Below are positions 18,709 through 27,500 of a stretch of 41,767 nt of DNA, in pieces (the first letter of the stretch is position 1; the number at the start of each line of letters is the position of its first letter). Under the pieces are notes generated by a model. The model saw only the letters and a program-made list of their open reading frames with translations. It ran no database searches and had not been told where the DNA came from. Position numbers and translations under genes: made by a program. This DNA is from Candidatus Uhrbacteria bacterium (GTDB lineage: Bacteria > Patescibacteriota > Patescibacteriia > UBA9934). The DNA is taken from positions 1-41,767 of the forward strand of contig CALRCK010000001.1 in NCBI GenBank assembly GCA_943354605.1, in the 5' to 3' direction.

Positions 18709-19785
18709 TTATACGTTAACTCGGAAGTGACAGACGTCGCCATCCTGTATTGTATATTCCTTTCCCTCAATCCGTAGTTTACCAGTATCGCGAGCACCGG
18801 CTTCCCCATTGCACGCAATGAAGTCGGCGTACGAAATCACTTCAGCGCGGATGAAATTCTTTTCAAAGTCCGTATGAATAACCGCGGCGGCCTGTGGCGC
18901 TTTTGTGCCAACCAACACCGTCCATGCCCGAGTTTCCTGCACGCCGGTGGTGAAGTAGGTGATGAGGTTCAACAGTTTGTAGCACTCACGAATCACGCGA
19001 TCGAGTCCGGATTCTTTCAACCCAATATCGGCGAGAAACATTTTCGCATCCTCCTCGGACAGTCCCGCGATCTCCGCCTCGATCTTCACGGAAATTGGAA
19101 TCGCCATGCGCGTTGAGCCGAGTGGCGACACCCAATCGGCCCGCGTCGCATCGGCCTCGTCCACGTTGACGACGTACAAAATCGGCTTCGCGGTAAGCAA
19201 CGACATCGTTTTCATGAACAGCGCTTCATCGTCGGCAAACTCGACACTTCGCGCAAGCTCACCTTTGACGAGTGCGGCCCGAAGTTTTTCAAGCGCCGAT
19301 GCTTGCGCAACAAGATCAGCATTCTTCCCTGCCTTCATTTTCCCCGTGACTGTTCCGAGCATTTTTTCGACGGTTGAAAGATCAGCCATCGCAAGTTCAA
19401 GCTCAATCACCTCAACATCGCGCTTCGGGTCGATCGATCCATCCACGTGCACCACGTTTGGATCTGGGAACGCACGAACGACATGAACGATCATGTCGGT
19501 TTCGCGAATGTTCGCAAGGAACTTGTTTCCAAGGCCCTCTCCTTTGTGCGCGCCTTTGACGAGACCGGCGATGTCGACGAACTCGATAGCTGTTGGGATC
19601 AATTTCGTTGTTCCCGAAATCGCCGCAAGTTTCGCAATGCGCTCGTCTGGAACCGCAACCGTTCCTACGTTTGGCTCAATGGTACAAAACGGAAAGTTTG
19701 CGCAATCCACCTGTTTCTTGGTGAGCGCAGTAAAAAGAGTCGATTTCCCCACATTCGGAAGGCCCACGATTCCAACGTTCAACAT
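18709..19785 (-). CDS. ychF: Redox-regulated ATPase / Obg-family GTPase YchF
   Basis: NVGIVGLPNVGKSTLFTALTKKQVDCANFPFCTIEPNVGTVAVPDERI, VDIAGLVKGAHKGEGLGNKFLANIRE, C-terminal TGS-like domain; start at second Met assumed. Confidence 0.96.
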   Translation of the reverse strand: MLNVGIVGLPNVGKSTLFTALTKKQVDCANFPFCTIEPNVGTVAVPDERIAKLAAISGTTKLIPTAIEFVDIAGLVKGAHKGEGLGNKFLANIRETDMIVHVVRAFPDPNVVHVDGSIDPKRDVEVIELELAMADLSTVEKMLGTVTGKMKAGKNADLVAQASALEKLRAALVKGELARSVEFADDEALFMKTMSLLTAKPILYVVNVDEADATRADWVSPLGSTRMAIPISVKIEAEIAGLSEEDAKMFLADIGLKESGLDRVIRECYKLLNLITYFTTGVQETRAWTVLVGTKAPQAAAVIHTDFEKNFIRAEVISYADFIACNGEAGARDTGKLRIEGKEYTIQDGDVCHFRVNV

Positions 19786-19805
19786 AAACAAACGTAGTTA
19801 GTCCC

Positions 19806-19832
19806 AAACTCAGTTCGTGACGAACTGAGTTT
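19806..19832. repeat. 27 bp near-perfect palindrome between divergent genes
   Basis: AAACTCAGTTCGTGACGAACTGAGTTT. Confidence 0.7.
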
Positions 19833-19878
19833 GTTTGCAAAGACGGATAAAACAATTCGCAAAAATTCTACCGTTCTT

Positions 19879-19907
19879 TTGACTATTCCGCAATTTTCGG
19901 CTACGAT
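19879..19907 (+). promoter_or_regulatory. Promoter of the 19969 gene
   Basis: TTGACT-17 nt-TACGAT. Confidence 0.55.
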
Positions 19908-19968
19908 TAGCCCTCCCTCTCAAGGGGAAATCGCGCACAACTCGTTCCTTCCGGAGGCCCGAAAAGCC

Positions 19969-21171
19969 ATGATCAGCTCGCTCCTTCTCCTTTCCCTCCC
20001 CTCGGCCCTCGCGGGCGATCCCACCATCCTCCCGCCGAGCGCCGCGCCCGACGAGAGCCATATCGTCGAAGTCCGGCACACGAGCGACGTCCTCGGTGCG
20101 AGCACGATGGCCATCGTCCTCTCCTGCCAGCCCCTCGGGGGCGAGCTGGGGACGAAGATGGGCTACAGCTCGCCGACCTACGTTGCGGAAAGCGCCAAGC
20201 TCGCCGCGGCGCTCACCCCCCGCTCGGACGTTCAGACGATCGTCGTCATGAACAACCCGAGCGCCGAGGAAGTGACGACGTGGCTGAAGGACACGGCCTC
20301 CGTCCTCAACGGCGACACGTACCGCATGGTGATGATCTCCGTGGCGTGCCCGGCAACGGGTGGCGACACGGACGACGAACGGCTCCTCACCCGCGAGGTG
20401 ACGGATCCGAACGTCGGGGGCCTGGCGTTCGCCGACCTCGCCGCAGGCATCGCCCCGCTCACGAACAGCAGCATCTGGCTGCTGGACGCGAGCCGCGACA
20501 TCTCCGCGGCAGCCGGTGTGCCCACCTACGGTCCCACCGCCGACGACGTCGCGAAGTTCACCCTTCGCGACACCCTCGGGATCAGCTCCGGACCGTCGGG
20601 GCGATACGCGGGCGGTGGCCTTCTCGAGGCCGCAGCGGATGCAATCGCGATGAGCAAGGGGGCGAACCTCTCGCTCGAAGCATTCTTCTACCGCGGCATC
20701 AAGATGGAGGCGCCGACGCTGGAAATCACCACGTCCATGGGGCTCCTCCCCAACGACGCGTGGAACCAGAACATGTCGCGGCCGGTGTTCGTGGGCGGAC
20801 CGCTCATCACGGTGCCCGTCGCCACGCTCCCCACGGACGGGCCCAATGTGCCGAAGAAGAAGTTCCCTCCCGGTTGCATCATGGCCGGAGCGGGAGTGCT
20901 CTCCCTCATCGGCACCGGCATCACCGCCGGAGCGGCGGGCAACTTCTACGACACGCTCGTCCTCTACAACAAGGAGGGCGGCGAGTCGCAGGCGGAGCTC
21001 GATGTAGCGGCGAACGGCTACCGTACGAACACCGGCCTGGCCATCGGCCTGGGTGTGCTCGGGTCGGCGGCGGTGATCGGTGGCACCACGTGGACCATCC
21101 TCGACCACGGTCACACCAAGGTCGAGATCGTCCCCACCGGCAACGGTGTGATGGTCGGGGGAACGTTCTAG
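19969..21171 (+). CDS. Secreted hypothetical protein with C-terminal TM segments
   Basis: 400 aa; signal peptide MISSLLLLSLPSALAGDP, SD CGGAGG, two hydrophobic C-terminal segments; own promoter and terminator. Confidence 0.75.
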   Translation: MISSLLLLSLPSALAGDPTILPPSAAPDESHIVEVRHTSDVLGASTMAIVLSCQPLGGELGTKMGYSSPTYVAESAKLAAALTPRSDVQTIVVMNNPSAEEVTTWLKDTASVLNGDTYRMVMISVACPATGGDTDDERLLTREVTDPNVGGLAFADLAAGIAPLTNSSIWLLDASRDISAAAGVPTYGPTADDVAKFTLRDTLGISSGPSGRYAGGGLLEAAADAIAMSKGANLSLEAFFYRGIKMEAPTLEITTSMGLLPNDAWNQNMSRPVFVGGPLITVPVATLPTDGPNVPKKKFPPGCIMAGAGVLSLIGTGITAGAAGNFYDTLVLYNKEGGESQAELDVAANGYRTNTGLAIGLGVLGSAAVIGGTTWTILDHGHTKVEIVPTGNGVMVGGTF

Positions 21172-21206
21172 TTCCGGTAACGTGATAGTGACCACGCCAC
21201 GACGAC

Positions 21207-21240
21207 GCAGCCCGGATCTCCGCAAGGGGACCCGGGCTGC
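21207..21240 (+). terminator. GC-rich hairpin after the 19969 gene
   Basis: GCAGCCCGGATCTCCGCAAGGGGACCCGGGCTGC. Confidence 0.7.
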
Positions 21241-21285
21241 AGTTCGTTTAGTGGCTAATATTAGCCATGTTTATCAATTTTCCAC

Positions 21286-21314
21286 TTGAAAAAAGGTTAT
21301 TTTTGTGCTATAGT
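21286..21314 (+). promoter_or_regulatory. Promoter of the C39-like lipoprotein gene
   Basis: TTGAAA-AAAGGTTATTTTTGTGC-TATAGT. Confidence 0.65.
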
Positions 21315-21327
21315 TATATGTTGCCTT

Positions 21328-21400
21328 GGAGGAGGCGAAGCAGGCCCTGCGCTCCTCAGAACCGAAAGGTTATGGCAAGCGCAGGGCTTTTCCTTTCCTC
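21328..21400 (+). promoter_or_regulatory. Attenuator-like 5' leader (terminator and competing hairpin; approximate coordinates)
   Basis: GAGGAG...CTCCTC hairpin overlaps GCCCTGCGC-[AACC-GAAA-GGTT]-GCGCAGGGC followed by TTTTCCTTT. Confidence 0.45.
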
Positions 21401-21417
21401 ATTCCCGGACAAACATC

Positions 21418-22095
21418 GTGATCATCATCCTCGCTTCCCTCCTCGCCTGCTCCGAGCAACCCGATGGCGATCTCGCACTCGAGATCAACGCGACGCCGGT
21501 CGAAGAATCCGCAGTGAACTTCGACTCCGCACCTGAGCCGTGGCGGCCCGAAACGACGGTCCAGCTCGACTGTCCGTGGCTCTCCCAAGAGCGAAACGCA
21601 GACGAGTCCACACTAAACTGCGGACCAACATCGCTCGTCATGGCCGCAGCGTGTATCAATCACACCATTCCGACCTACACCGACGTCATCGATCTCATCT
21701 CCTGGATGGACGAAAACGATGAAAGCTACGGCGGTGTGAGTGGTGACTACTCCGGATCAAACACGAACACCGTGCAGATCACCGATGCGGCAAATGCGTA
21801 CTTCGACCTGAGCGCGGAACGGTTCTACGAGACCACCACGCTCAACGGCATGTACGACGACCTCGCAGACGGCGTGCCAGTGGTCATCGCAGTCCACTCC
21901 CAGGGCGACAACGCAACGGACGTGATGGCTAGTGGTGGTGGACACTTCATGCTCCTCGTGGGCATGACCCCAACGCACATCATCGTCAACGATCCCGGAC
22001 CGTATAGCTCTGAACTCGGTGCGAACCACGAGTACACGATCGAATCCTTCGAGGAAACCTGGCAGAACGCTGGCGTTCGCTTCCTCTCGGAGTGA
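21418..22095 (+). CDS. Peptidase C39-like (papain-like fold) lipoprotein
   Basis: GTG start inferred because the upstream ATG/TTG lies in the promoter; lipobox ILASLLAC; VQLDCPWLSQERNADESTLNCGPTSLVMAAA and GGGHFMLLVGMTPTHIIVNDPG. Confidence 0.75.
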   Translation: MIIILASLLACSEQPDGDLALEINATPVEESAVNFDSAPEPWRPETTVQLDCPWLSQERNADESTLNCGPTSLVMAAACINHTIPTYTDVIDLISWMDENDESYGGVSGDYSGSNTNTVQITDAANAYFDLSAERFYETTTLNGMYDDLADGVPVVIAVHSQGDNATDVMASGGGHFMLLVGMTPTHIIVNDPGPYSSELGANHEYTIESFEETWQNAGVRFLSE

Positions 22096-22114
22096 TAAAC
22101 GATCAACGACGACA

Positions 22115-22145
22115 GCGACCCGGCCTCTTCGGAGGACCGGGTCGC
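22115..22145 (+). terminator. GC-rich hairpin after the C39-like gene
   Basis: GCGACCCGGCCTCTTCGGAGGACCGGGTCGC then GATTCGTTTT. Confidence 0.75.
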
Positions 22146-22153
22146 GATTCGTT

Positions 22154-24493
22154 TTATGGAGTTGTTGGTGCGTCGGGAAGGGTTGGAGATTCTTCGGTTG
22201 GGAGCGGATCGGGAATTGTTGTCGCCGCTTTCTTCCCCGCTTTCAGCTCATCAATCTTTTTCTGCACTGTTTCATTTGTTGGATCAAGTTTCGCGATGGT
22301 CTCGAGTTCAATAATCGCACCGTCGATATCTTTTTCTTGTTCGAGCACTGATGCCAAGTACCAATGTGCGTTGGCGAAGTTTGGTGAGATTGCGATAATG
22401 CGCTCAAGTTCCTGCTTTGCAACATCGTTCTTTCCCTGTCGCAAGTAGAGCAATGCAAGTTGGAGTCCAACCCCGACATCGTTTGGCGCAGAACCACGAA
22501 CAATCTCCATACTCGCCACTGCTTCCGCGAGCTTTCCTTGCCGTTCTTGAACGAAGGCAAGGTAGTATCGTGCTTCGGCGTAGTCGGACTTTAACGCAAT
22601 CGCCTTCATCAACGCATCGTTCGCGCTCTGCAATGCGGTATCTTGAGATGCTTTCGCTTGCTTCGCGACATCAGCATCGTCGCCATCCACCATTGGCGCA
22701 AGGAAATCCGCGAGCGCCAAGTATCCGCGGGCAGAATCTACACGATATCGTGGATTGTTTGGGGAAAGTGCAATTGCTTGGTCGTACGAAGCAATTGCGA
22801 ACTGCGCAGCATCGGTAATAAGCGGAGACACCTCGCGATAGATATCGCCGCGAAGCTCCCAGTTCGTGACGTTCGTTGGACCGAGCTCTGTCGCACGAAC
22901 GCCAGCATTCACCGCTGCGCCGATCAGAGATTTCACCACATCCGGATCTGCATGCGCGTCTTGCGCAACAGTAATCACTTTGTGCAGCAACGCACTTCCA
23001 AGATTTCGATAGTACAAATCACTCCAGCGGTTCGCGGTGGCCGCAGTATCAAGCTTTGCAATCACGTCGTCGATGTTACCGCCCTGACGGTCAATCGTTA
23101 CTGCCTGTGCAAACGCAATTTCTGCGCGATACCGTGCGATCGTAGAGAACGACACCGTCAGCACAAACACCGCACAAAGAACAAAGGCGAATGCCGCACC
23201 AAATCCTGCGCGAGGCGAACGTTCGAATGCGAGTATCTTCCCCGCCGAAAGCGTTGAACGCAGCACAAGCGCCGTGAGCACCCACAACATCGTTATGAGT
23301 GTAAAGTTTTGGGGATACACAAACAATGCGGCAACCAACACCATCCATGCCGCAACGATGGGAAGCATTTCCGATGGCGCATTCCGGGTATACGTCCGAA
23401 GCGCACGAAACCCCAAAAACAGGAATGACGCCACAAGTGCAAGAGTTCCAAAAATTCCTATCGTTGAAAGAGATGTGAACGCCGCGGATGATCCGCGATC
23501 AAAACGCGTATCCCAAAATGGAGAAGGGTTCAGATCCGCGGAATGATACTTTGCAAAGACCATCGCAAACGTTCCTGAACCAGTTCCAAATGCCCATGCG
23601 CCGTCCTTCCACGCTGCCGTTGTGACGTCCCACGTGCTCTTTGCGCTTAAGGATACTTCGGTGGGAAACGGGCTTGCAACAACGCTCGGAAGCACCAAGA
23701 AAAATACCGATGACACACACAACAGCATGGGAAGAACGTATCGCCCTGGACGAGTAAGAAGCTCCGGCCGCACCGCAGCAAGGCCAAAAAGCACAATACT
23801 TCCAAACAATGCAAGGCCCCAAAGCACGCTGTAGTCAATCGCGAGCAGAGAAACAACGGTCGCCACTGTCGTCACAACCGTCGCAACGGTCTGCAGCACG
23901 ATCTCGGATCGTTTGTGTGATGCATCGGACACAATCATCGCACCGCAACCAAGAATTGTCATGGCAAGCAAATATACCATCAGTCCGTTTGGTGTGCCGA
24001 TAGTATTTGTTGGCAGACGTCCAAACGTGATGCCAAAAAATGCAGCCATTGCGCAAAGTCCGGTAATTGCCGAACCCAAAAGAGCAAAAAGAAGAATGCG
24101 GTGCTGTCCTCGGCTATCAAGAAGATGGGCACCCGCACCGGCCATACCAAGCATCAATGCAAGCGTAACGGCACTCGCATATTCTTGATTCGCTTGCCCA
24201 AAAAGACTGGTATATGGCTCGTGCGACAGTCCAGCAGAAATCGCAACGCACAGCAGCAAGACGAGAAATGGGATCCACAAAACGTCGGCGCGCAAGACGA
24301 TACGACGCGAATACAGCGCCTCGCCAAGCCACGCCACGCACATCACCGCAACAATAATGAAAAAGAATGTTTGTTTGTTCACGTCCAACGGATCCACCGT
24401 CCATGGAAGCGCAAGAATCGGCGTAAGAAGCACCAGTGCCTCGAACGACTTCCGAACCAGCGTCCGGAGCATTCGCTCTGCATCAAAAACCAT
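22154..24493 (-). CDS. O-antigen ligase/polymerase-like membrane protein with C-terminal TPR repeats
   Basis: 779 aa; many TM helices, then tetratricopeptide region (NPRYRVDSARGYLALADFL..., SDYAEARYYLAFVQERQGKLAEAVASMEIV..., NFANAHWYLASVLEQEKDIDGAIIELETIAKLDP). Confidence 0.8.
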   Translation of the reverse strand: MVFDAERMLRTLVRKSFEALVLLTPILALPWTVDPLDVNKQTFFFIIVAVMCVAWLGEALYSRRIVLRADVLWIPFLVLLLCVAISAGLSHEPYTSLFGQANQEYASAVTLALMLGMAGAGAHLLDSRGQHRILLFALLGSAITGLCAMAAFFGITFGRLPTNTIGTPNGLMVYLLAMTILGCGAMIVSDASHKRSEIVLQTVATVVTTVATVVSLLAIDYSVLWGLALFGSIVLFGLAAVRPELLTRPGRYVLPMLLCVSSVFFLVLPSVVASPFPTEVSLSAKSTWDVTTAAWKDGAWAFGTGSGTFAMVFAKYHSADLNPSPFWDTRFDRGSSAAFTSLSTIGIFGTLALVASFLFLGFRALRTYTRNAPSEMLPIVAAWMVLVAALFVYPQNFTLITMLWVLTALVLRSTLSAGKILAFERSPRAGFGAAFAFVLCAVFVLTVSFSTIARYRAEIAFAQAVTIDRQGGNIDDVIAKLDTAATANRWSDLYYRNLGSALLHKVITVAQDAHADPDVVKSLIGAAVNAGVRATELGPTNVTNWELRGDIYREVSPLITDAAQFAIASYDQAIALSPNNPRYRVDSARGYLALADFLAPMVDGDDADVAKQAKASQDTALQSANDALMKAIALKSDYAEARYYLAFVQERQGKLAEAVASMEIVRGSAPNDVGVGLQLALLYLRQGKNDVAKQELERIIAISPNFANAHWYLASVLEQEKDIDGAIIELETIAKLDPTNETVQKKIDELKAGKKAATTIPDPLPTEESPTLPDAPTTP

Positions 24494-24504
24494 ACGAGAA
24501 AATG

Positions 24505-27500
24505 TTATGGAGACGCCTCACCGCTCGACGCGTCTGTGCTTGGGGCAGAAGTGTCGGAACTCCCCGATACGTCTGGGGCTGGCGCATTAGAAACAACAGT
24601 ATCAGATCCCGCATCGGAAGCGATTGATGCATCCACAACAGGGTCTGAAGCGACGTCCGGCGCGACGACATCTTCGGTTGGCGCATCCACGATCGGAACA
24701 ATTTCAGGCGCTGAGGATCCCGAAGAATCTGATGGAGAAGACACGTCGGAACCAGAGCCAACGACCGGCGTCGGTTCTGAAGAAACCGTCGGAACCACAG
24801 GAGCAATCGGGACGACCGGAGCAACAACTGGCGCGTAGTCACGACGTGATGCAATCACCAACCAGTCAACAGAAACTCCGGTAGACGCTGCGCCAGATTC
24901 CGTAATCGAGAATCCATCGACGGTGCGATTTGTGACGTACAACGCTCCGGTTGCACCATATGGCGTGACAAGAGCGCGATAAGTTGGGTTTGTGTCAATA
25001 ACATCGACGAATGATGGATCAACCTCCGCAAAGTGCACATCGGCATGGCCATTCATCAATGTCACGGTCCCCGAAAGCTGAACCGTCATCTGTCGCGATG
25101 TTGCGGCGTATGTTTCAACATCGGCCCCTTGCGCGGAACGGACAAGCTCAATCAACCGGCCCGACGTCACAAGATCACCATCGTTTTCCAAGCGCCATGT
25201 GCCATTTGCACTCGTCATCGATCCAATAGCAAGCAGCTGTCCGCCGTTAAAGTTCAATGTTCCTGCGGTATCGAAATTTTCAATATCTTGCGCAAGTTGA
25301 GAAATGGAATTCTCTGCCGCTGGCCCCTGCTCCACCGGTGCACCGCTGTAGTACGACACGTTCACATACACCACAACACTGCCCATTGAACCCGCGAATG
25401 ATTCGGCGGCGTATCCAAGAATCGGCCCTGGCTCTGTTGCCTTCATGGCGTAGCCTGGATGCGTTGACGTTGTGAGCGGATCCCCGATATTGATTGCGCC
25501 ATTTTCCGTGGAAACCAAGGTTGGTACACGGCCAGCAAGCGCAATGGGGTAATTCCCTGCACGATTTTCACCAGCCAAGAATCCTGGGCGCGTTGAAACA
25601 ATGCCGGCAATCGTTCGGCTGTACACTTCTCCCGTTGAACGTTTTACCTGCTGACTTGCGTCGCCAAAAACGACAATTTCTCCCGGTGTTAGCACGTCAG
25701 GTGATGGGAACATTTCTGCAAAATCGTACGAACCCGTTGCCCAACCCGCGGAGTTGGTGCGCATGAAGTCGCCGCCGGAACCAGCCGAACCATCGTAATA
25801 AATGTATTTACTCTTTTGCGATGCGCCGCGATCGGAGGGATACAAACGACCAGCAATCGCGAGGTCTCCAGATTGATTCACCGATGCAACCTCCGTGCCG
25901 ACGCCATTCGCCACGGACAATCGGTAATCATTCACCGCGCTCACCGCAGTCTTCAAAGACATCCCGACGGTTTGTGCCGATCCTCCAGACCACGCGGAGC
26001 CCCGAAGCGAAAGCGTACCAGAATCCACCGCAGTCGTTGTTGCCGTTGCCGCTGTGGTCGCCGCAATCGCCAAGCTTCCCGCGACTTGCGTTGCGGACCC
26101 GGTTGCCGTCAAGACGTCTCCACCGTACCACTGTGGCTGAACAAGAACCTTAATTGTTCCCTTTCCGCTTGAGAGCGCTTCAAGTGCAAAGCCGATGATA
26201 CGCACCGGTCCATGGGCCTTTGCGCCGTATCCGGCAATCACCGATGACGTGGTAATTGGATCGCCAATCGCGATTGCTCCCTCGCTGGCGTTCACGTTGG
26301 TATCAATCTGCCCAACCATTCCCACGAGCGCCATTGAAACAGATGTCGCATCTGGCAAATTTCCAATAAATCCTGGCTTTGATGACATGACACCAACAAG
26401 ATTGTGGTTCCCCGCATCGCATCGCTTCACGGACGATGGTGTTCCGGTATCGGAACACACCATCTCATAAAACGCGAGTGTTGGATCATTCGACGGGAAG
26501 TATTCAGCATAGTCAGCTCCAGCGGCACTGTAGGCGTTATCAGACAACACCGATCCATCGGTTTCAATAGCAAGCACAAGCTGTCCGCTAGAGCGAACCA
26601 ACATAATATCGTCGTTGCTCGCGGCTTCAGCGGTTTCAAGAACAAGAGCCTGTCCGCCGATCGTTGTTCCGCCGGCGGCATCGGTCTGGTTTGCGGTGGT
26701 GGTTTGATAGAAATATCCCGCAACAGAATTTCCGCCGGCGGCATTCGAAACGTTTAGTCCAATACCGGTACTTGCAGTCACGTCTTGCTGCTGAATATCA
26801 AGAAGCTTTCCGGTAAATGTCGTTCCCGAAGCATCGTCACCTCGCAACACAATCAATCCCGTTCCACTTGTCAGGCTGTTCACGTTCATTGCTGCAGCCG
26901 CAACGGTCGTAATCGCAGACGTAAGGAGGAAATCATCGGTACCAGTTGTATCACCAAAGTGAGCGCTTCCGTGAGCCTCAATATCGTTTGAAACACCCAA
27001 ATCTCCGGCCGCATTCGCGATGGTCATCACGTCTGCGCCGTTATCAGTGTCCACCTGCACCAACGCTGCAGAAAAATATCCTGCATAGTTTGCCGTTGCA
27101 CCTCCGCTTGCCGTTGCATACACCCCGTATCGCGTTGCCCCTTCATTCACGTTCGTAAACGAGCCGCCGTACCCGGTCGTAAACGAGCCGCCGCCCGCCA
27201 AAATTTCCCCGCTCACTGCGGCGCCCTTTGTAATAGTGCCTTGCGAAGCCAGAACTGTTGAATACGAACCATAAACCGCAGCGACCGTCTGTGAGCTATC
27301 GTGTTGGGCGGTAAAATTTCCGCCAGCCAAATAGCCTCCGGCGTTTACCGCAGTGGCGTTCGTAGATTGGTTGTAAACAATACCGGTTACTCCAACGCCT
27401 GTATTTAATACGGCGCCAACAGCTGCGAGATCCACCTCGCCAATAGCTCCAAGAATGGAACTGCTCGAACCCGCGCCCGTTGCTCCGCTGTACGAAATCG

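Noticed and set aside
19810-21225. 471 aa minus-strand ORF and the 301 aa plus-strand ORF at 20280-21185
   Set aside because: Arg/Gly/His-rich shadow frames of a GC-rich gene; the 19969-21171 frame has a signal peptide, SD and promoter
21286-21417. ORF-track start of the C39-like protein at 21286
   Set aside because: This position is the -35 box of the promoter; a GTG at 21418 gives a clean lipoprotein signal
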